64,000 nt of DNA from DATACQ01 sp036555515 (lineage in GTDB: Bacteria > Desulfobacterota > Binatia > UBA9968): contig DATBLC010000367.1 in NCBI GenBank assembly GCA_036555515.1, positions 1-64,000 on the forward strand, written 5' to 3'. Below the pieces are notes generated by a model, which was not told the origin of the DNA, ran no database searches, and saw only the letters and a program-made list of their open reading frames with translations. Shown in pieces: positions 60,457 through 64,000 of this stretch (position 1 is the stretch's first letter; each line of letters starts with the position of its first letter). Made by a program: the position numbers and the translations under genes.

Positions 60457-61179
60457 TCAGAACGCGCCGTGCGCCGCGCCGCGGAAATCCGGCTCCGGCA
60501 GTCCCTTTTTTCGCGCAGTTTCCCGGGCTTTCTGATGATTCATATCGGCCGGAATGAAGCGCACTTTTTTGCTCGAGCGGCGTGCTGCAATCAATTCATC
60601 GCGAGCGATTTCCCCGCCTCCAATCCCGATGACGACGTCGCTGTTTTCGATCATCGCTTCAGAGGTAGCCGATAGTCGCTCCGTCCCATTCAGAAATCCC
60701 CCCCATTCCGCGTCGTCGACGTAGAACACGTAATCAACGTAGGGCGACAATTGGACGTTATGACGCTTGGCCTGCGACGAGACGATTCCCGTCGTAACAA
60801 ACCCCTTGCGTTTGGCCAACTCATAGATGCCACCGATGCCCTCCGGCGTGGCCCCGATATTCACAATCGTCTTCTGCGGATCGAACTCACTAAGAATATG
60901 CTCCGCCTGTTTGAGCATTGCGGCTTGATCCTCATATCCGGCGCCGGAATACCCCACAAAGGTCACGACGGTTTTCTTCGAGCTTTGAAAGAAGCTCCTA
61001 ACCTCTTGCCGCGAGGCGCTCCTCACCGTCGCGGTCGGCCCGAGGCCGCTGCAGGCAAAGAGCCCTAGAAGCAGCACGGTCAGCAGTTTTCTGGAAAGGC
61101 CGGCGCGTGTAAATCCCTTGAGAATCGACAGAGGCCACGATCTTTCTCGATTATTGAGAGTAGTGCTTACGACATCCAC
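60457..61179 (-). CDS. Rossmann-like lipoprotein of unknown function
   Basis: 240 residues. N-terminal segment with lipobox-like LLTVLLLGLFAC near residue 40. Then VVTFVGYSGAGYEDQAAMLKQAEHIL, IVNIGATPEGIGGIYELAKR and GIGGGEIARDELIAARR, glycine-rich loops as in LOG/SLOG-type Rossmann proteins, which bind nucleotides. Its exported location would be unusual for that fold. GTG start at 61179 with CGGAGG; the longer frame is less plausible. I do not recognise the family. Confidence 0.7.
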   Translation of the reverse strand: MDVVSTTLNNRERSWPLSILKGFTRAGLSRKLLTVLLLGLFACSGLGPTATVRSASRQEVRSFFQSSKKTVVTFVGYSGAGYEDQAAMLKQAEHILSEFDPQKTIVNIGATPEGIGGIYELAKRKGFVTTGIVSSQAKRHNVQLSPYVDYVFYVDDAEWGGFLNGTERLSATSEAMIENSDVVIGIGGGEIARDELIAARRSSKKVRFIPADMNHQKARETARKKGLPEPDFRGAAHGAF

Positions 61180-61290
61180 GAATCCTCCGTTTTCTGCTTC
61201 GCAGTCTGAGACAAGGTGGCCTGTTCGACCGGGAGAGAAAAGCCGCAGCGCAGGCGGGGGCCGTCGCTTTGCCACCTATGGGGCTCAGGT

Positions 61291-62076
61291 TTACGCCCTG
61301 TTGTTTCGCTCGGCCGGCGCGCCATTGACGACGATGGCTCTGGCGCGCACCGGTTCGCTTTTGCCCTTAAGTTCAATGTCGCGCGGCGGAAGGTCGGGAA
61401 AGCCTCCTGCGACCTGCCTGTAGGTTTCTTCGCTCATCAGTATCTCGCCGGCCGCGGCGGCGCCCTGCAGACGCGCGGCCACGTTGACGGTATCGCCGAG
61501 CACCGTATAATCCGTCACCGCGCCCGCCCCGACGTTGCCGACAAAGGCTTCGCCCGTGGCGATGCCGGCGCCGACCTGCAGTCCGTCCGCCGAGACGAAT
61601 GCGTTGATGCTCTTCAGGATTCGCACAGCGACCTGCACGGCCCTGGCGGGATGGTCCTCAGCGTAGAGCGGCGCGCCGAAAAAAGCCATGACCTGATCGC
61701 CGACGAGCTTGTCCAAGGTGCCGTCGTATTCAAAAATGGCTTTGGAGGCGAGAGCGTAGAAGCGATTGAGACGCTTTGCCACTTCCGCCGGCGACAGCCG
61801 CTCCGCCAGTGAAGTAAAGCCGCGCACGTCAACGAACAGCACCGAGATATCGCAGAGCTCCCCGCCCGGAGGAGCCAGCTCATATCAAAGAGTGCACAGG
61901 TTGGGGTTTTTGCGCGAGGGCCTGATGTGCACCAGGTTGAATGGGATGGAGAACAGTCCGAGGAAAGGCACGAGACATTCTTTGCAACGCTTGGTGGACG
62001 GCAGCCGGCGATATAACCTGCGCGTAACCTTGATCGTGCCCAACATCTGACGCAATCGGATCAAGAGTTTTCTCAC
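61291..62076 (-). CDS. Class III adenylate/guanylate cyclase with in-frame TGA at a zinc-ribbon cysteine position
   Basis: 261 codons. AGGAGA before a GTG (62076) starts a basic helix, then KRCKECLVPF (Cys31, Cys34) and SRKNPNLCTL (Cys61), followed by TGA (61885-61887, codon 64) and, in the same frame, YELAPPGGELCDISVLFVDVRG. Related cyclases have Cys-x-x-Cys there, so TGA replaces the fourth zinc-ribbon Cys. The catalytic domain looks intact: FVDVRGFTSLAERL, LVGDQVMAFFG, DYTVLGDTVNVAARL. Either a nonsense mutation or recoding. If terminated, only 63 residues are made; an internal GTG (61842) could yield the bare domain. Confidence 0.7.
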
Positions 62077-62114
62077 GGAATATCTCCTATTGGCTTTCCC
62101 CGCCGCGTGAACTT

Positions 62115-62819
62115 TTAGCCACGCGGCAAAAACGCGGCCAAAAACTTGTTATCCAACGCTGCACCGGCATTAGCCGTTGGCCCCGCCGCGACCCCAGCGT
62201 AGGACACCTCACCCAAACACGGCACAGCAGTAAGAGCAAAGAGCGCTTCGCGGTTGGTCTCCACTGCCAGTGACGGCACCCGCTCCGCCTCATTCAATAC
62301 ATAACCCAGGACCCTAAGACCCTTGCAACTGGCGTGCTCCAAAGTCAGCAGCAGGTGATTGAGGACACCAAGCTTGTTCGCCGCCACGACGATCACCGGC
62401 AATTTCAATACATTCGCAAAATCGGCATAGGTGTAGCTTGGCAGCAGCGGCACCATCAATCCGCCGGCACCCTCGACCAGAGTAATGTCGTGCGCGGCAC
62501 TGATCTCGCGGTAAACATTCATCAGCCGGTCAACGTCGATCCGGCGCCCTTCACGCTCGGCGGCGACGCTTGGAGCCAACGGATCGCGAAATTGATAGGG
62601 ACAGATCTGTTCCAGAGGCACTTCGCAGGCGGCCGCCGCTTTCAACGCCAGCGCGTCCTGAGGCGCTAGTTCGCCTCGGTTGGAATCACAGCCGGTTTCC
62701 GCCGGCTTCATGACGCCGACGCGATAACCGGATTCGCGCAACTGCGCGGCGAGAGCGCAGGCGACAAAGGTCTTGCCGACCCCGGTATCCGTGCCGGTGA
62801 TGAAAATTCCTTGCCCCAT
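62115..62819 (-). CDS. bioD: Dethiobiotin synthase
   Basis: 234 residues. P-loop GIFITGTDTGVGKTFVACALA, substrate/metal residues in VMKPAETGC, and VEGAGGLMVPL, all characteristic of BioD, which closes the ureido ring of 7,8-diaminopelargonate with CO2 and ATP. Follows bioA in transcription order (bioA end to bioD start 130 bp). With the 262-codon cyclase frame 38 bp further on, the strand forms a minus-strand cluster. Start ATG; ribosome-binding GAGGA somewhat far. Confidence 0.95.
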   Translation of the reverse strand: MGQGIFITGTDTGVGKTFVACALAAQLRESGYRVGVMKPAETGCDSNRGELAPQDALALKAAAACEVPLEQICPYQFRDPLAPSVAAEREGRRIDVDRLMNVYREISAAHDITLVEGAGGLMVPLLPSYTYADFANVLKLPVIVVAANKLGVLNHLLLTLEHASCKGLRVLGYVLNEAERVPSLAVETNREALFALTAVPCLGEVSYAGVAAGPTANAGAALDNKFLAAFLPRG

Positions 62820-62854
62820 ACAAAAGCCACAGTCCTCCCAACCTACTAGCGTTT

Positions 62855-62924
62855 GTCATCCTGAGGAGCCGAGGGCGACGAAGGATCTGCATTGAGATTC
62901 TTCGGCTTGAGGCCTCAGAATGAC
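62855..62924. repeat. Inverted repeat between bioA and bioD
   Basis: GTCATCCTGAGG (62855-62866) pairs imperfectly with GCCTCAGAATGAC (62912-62924); a REP-type hairpin frequent in soil bacteria, probably mRNA-stabilising or a transcription attenuator between the two genes. Confidence 0.65.
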
Positions 62925-62949
62925 ACCTACGCATGCGCCAAAAGTACGG

Positions 62950-64000
62950 TTAAGCCTCGGTAACATTGCGAATACAGTCGCAAACCACATCCAAGAGTGT
63001 CGTCAGTTCCTCGTCGGCAATGGTCAAAGGCGGCATGAGTATGATCACGTCCCCAAGGGGGCGAATCATCACGCCATGCTTGCGCGCTTCGAGAATCACT
63101 TTGCGGCCGATCCGGCGCTCCGGCGCGTAATTCTTTCGACTTGCCTTTTCCTCGACCAATTCGATGCCGACCATGTAGCCCCATTGGCGCACGTCACCCA
63201 CGTGTGACAGCGGCAAAATATCTCCACTCAGCCGTTTCCGGAGATAGGATATTCTCGGCTGCATCTTCTCGATAATACTCTCCCTTTCGAACAGCTCGAG
63301 ACTGGCCAGCGCCGCGGCGCAGCCGAGCGGATTGCCGGTATAGGTGTGACCATGGAAGAAAGTTTTGAACTCTTTATATTCGCCGAGAAAGGCCGAATAG
63401 ATTTCCTCCGTCGTAAGCGTCGCCGCAAGCGGCAGATAGCCGCCGCTTATACCCTTGGCGAAACATATAATATCAGGCGTAACCCGGGCGTGTTCGGCGG
63501 CGAACATCTTGCCGGTGCGGCCGAAGCCGGTGGCGACTTCGTCGAGGACGAAAAGGATTCCGTTGCGCCGGCAAAGCTCCGCGATCGCCTTGACGTATTC
63601 CACCGGCTGCGACCACATGCCCGCGGCGCCTTGCATGAGCGGTTCCATAACCAACGCCGCCAGATTGTCTTTGTTTTGCGAAAGTTTTTGATCCGCTTCT
63701 TTGATTGCGGCATTGAGCGCGGCAGCCGCGCTCACACACTGGTAATAGCGGAAAACATGCGGCGGCGTCATACGCAGCACCGGGAACACCAGGCTTTTGT
63801 GAAATCGGTGAAAAGTCTCAGAATAGCCCATGCTCATAGAGCCTACGGTGTCGCCGTGGTACGATTCCGCGAGCGAAGCGATCAGCGTGCGCTTGGTTTC
63901 ACCTTTGAGGTGCCAGTATTGCACCGCCATTTTGAGCGCGATCTCGACCGCAGTCGCGCCGCTGTCGGAGTAGAAAACCCGCTGAAGCCCTCTGGGCGCG
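62950..64000 (-). CDS. bioA: Adenosylmethionine-8-amino-7-oxononanoate aminotransferase, 5' partial
   Basis: C-terminal 350 residues of BioA; the frame is open to the window edge (ALKMAVQYW region), so the start lies beyond it. PLP enzyme of fold type I: LFVLDEVATGFGRTGKMFAAEHA (Asp of the PLP pyridine), ICFAKGISGGYLPLA (PLP lysine), FFHGHTYTGNPLGCAAA (substrate motif). It transfers the amino group of SAM to KAPA in biotin synthesis, directly upstream of bioD. Confidence 0.95.
   Translation of the reverse strand, partial: APRGLQRVFYSDSGATAVEIALKMAVQYWHLKGETKRTLIASLAESYHGDTVGSMSMGYSETFHRFHKSLVFPVLRMTPPHVFRYYQCVSAAAALNAAIKEADQKLSQNKDNLAALVMEPLMQGAAGMWSQPVEYVKAIAELCRRNGILFVLDEVATGFGRTGKMFAAEHARVTPDIICFAKGISGGYLPLAATLTTEEIYSAFLGEYKEFKTFFHGHTYTGNPLGCAAALASLELFERESIIEKMQPRISYLRKRLSGDILPLSHVGDVRQWGYMVGIELVEEKASRKNYAPERRIGRKVILEARKHGVMIRPLGDVIILMPPLTIADEELTTLLDVVCDCIRNVTEA

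Noticed and set aside
60435..60460. GATTCGAACCC resembling a tRNA T-arm (minus strand)
   Set aside because: No flanking stems, anticodon arm or acceptor end can be drawn.
61850..61884. SECIS element after the TGA in the cyclase
   Set aside because: Only a short GAGCT/AGCTC stem with tandem G-G mismatches; no characteristic apical loop, so not claimed.

Overview
The window comes from a GC-rich, environmental, probably uncultured Gram-negative bacterium. Signal peptides, lipoboxes and a biotin operon fit a diderm. The density of ACMSD-type amidohydrolases, MmgE/PrpD proteins, orphan solute-binding proteins and MFS exporters resembles soil or sponge lineages such as Binatota, Rokubacteria or Tectomicrobia. 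That placement rests on gene content only; there is no rRNA or tRNA gene here.

Layout. 0-4.1 kb (+): amidohydrolase, two overlapping substrate-binding proteins and a two-subunit LigAB-type extradiol dioxygenase. 4.4-9.1 kb (-): isochorismatase, polysaccharide deacetylase/allantoinase-like protein, binding protein, cupin and MFS exporter in one direction, divergent from an AtzG-like/amidase pair (9.5-11.1 kb, +); this looks like an amide or ureide catabolic divergon. 11.2-13.3 kb: accessory patch with a broken nuclease-like ORF and a PIN/Phd toxin-antitoxin pair with its own palindrome. 13.6-24.7 kb: more catabolism (two amidohydrolases, TAXI and family-1 binding proteins, CocE-type hydrolase, ATP-grasp-like protein, alpha/beta hydrolase, MmgE/PrpD). 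25-34 kb: three MFS transporters, a PQQ-type sugar dehydrogenase, a short lipoprotein, a basic repeat protein and an rRNA methyltransferase. 34.4-40.3 kb: gamma-carbonic anhydrase-like protein, a tandem duplication of a B12-binding radical SAM gene, and a formamidase-like hydrolase.

40.3-52.2 kb is the most accessory-looking region. It holds a 1081-residue polymorphic toxin with an eCIS-cargo-like N-terminal motif and a nuclease-like C-terminus, followed by a pentapeptide-repeat protein; many gene remnants and repeat elements; a damaged ABC permease; and an FHA-membrane protein/TIR operon. 52.7-64 kb returns to metabolism: binding protein, MmgE/PrpD, amidohydrolase, DUF72, an EEP-family enzyme, a Rossmann-like lipoprotein, a class III nucleotide cyclase with an in-frame TGA at a zinc-ribbon cysteine position, then bioD and bioA (the latter cut by the window end).

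Four repeat families thread through the intergenic space: a 144-bp element (two copies, 4 differences), a ~250-bp MITE-like element with 18-bp terminal inverted repeats (three copies), arrays of a 9-bp unit GTTCCANNC in both orientations at many gene ends, and three decayed copies of one ORF fragment. Six solute-binding proteins occur without any ABC ATPase. Candidate undescribed systems are the FHA/TIR pair, the toxin/pentapeptide pair and the TGA-interrupted cyclase.
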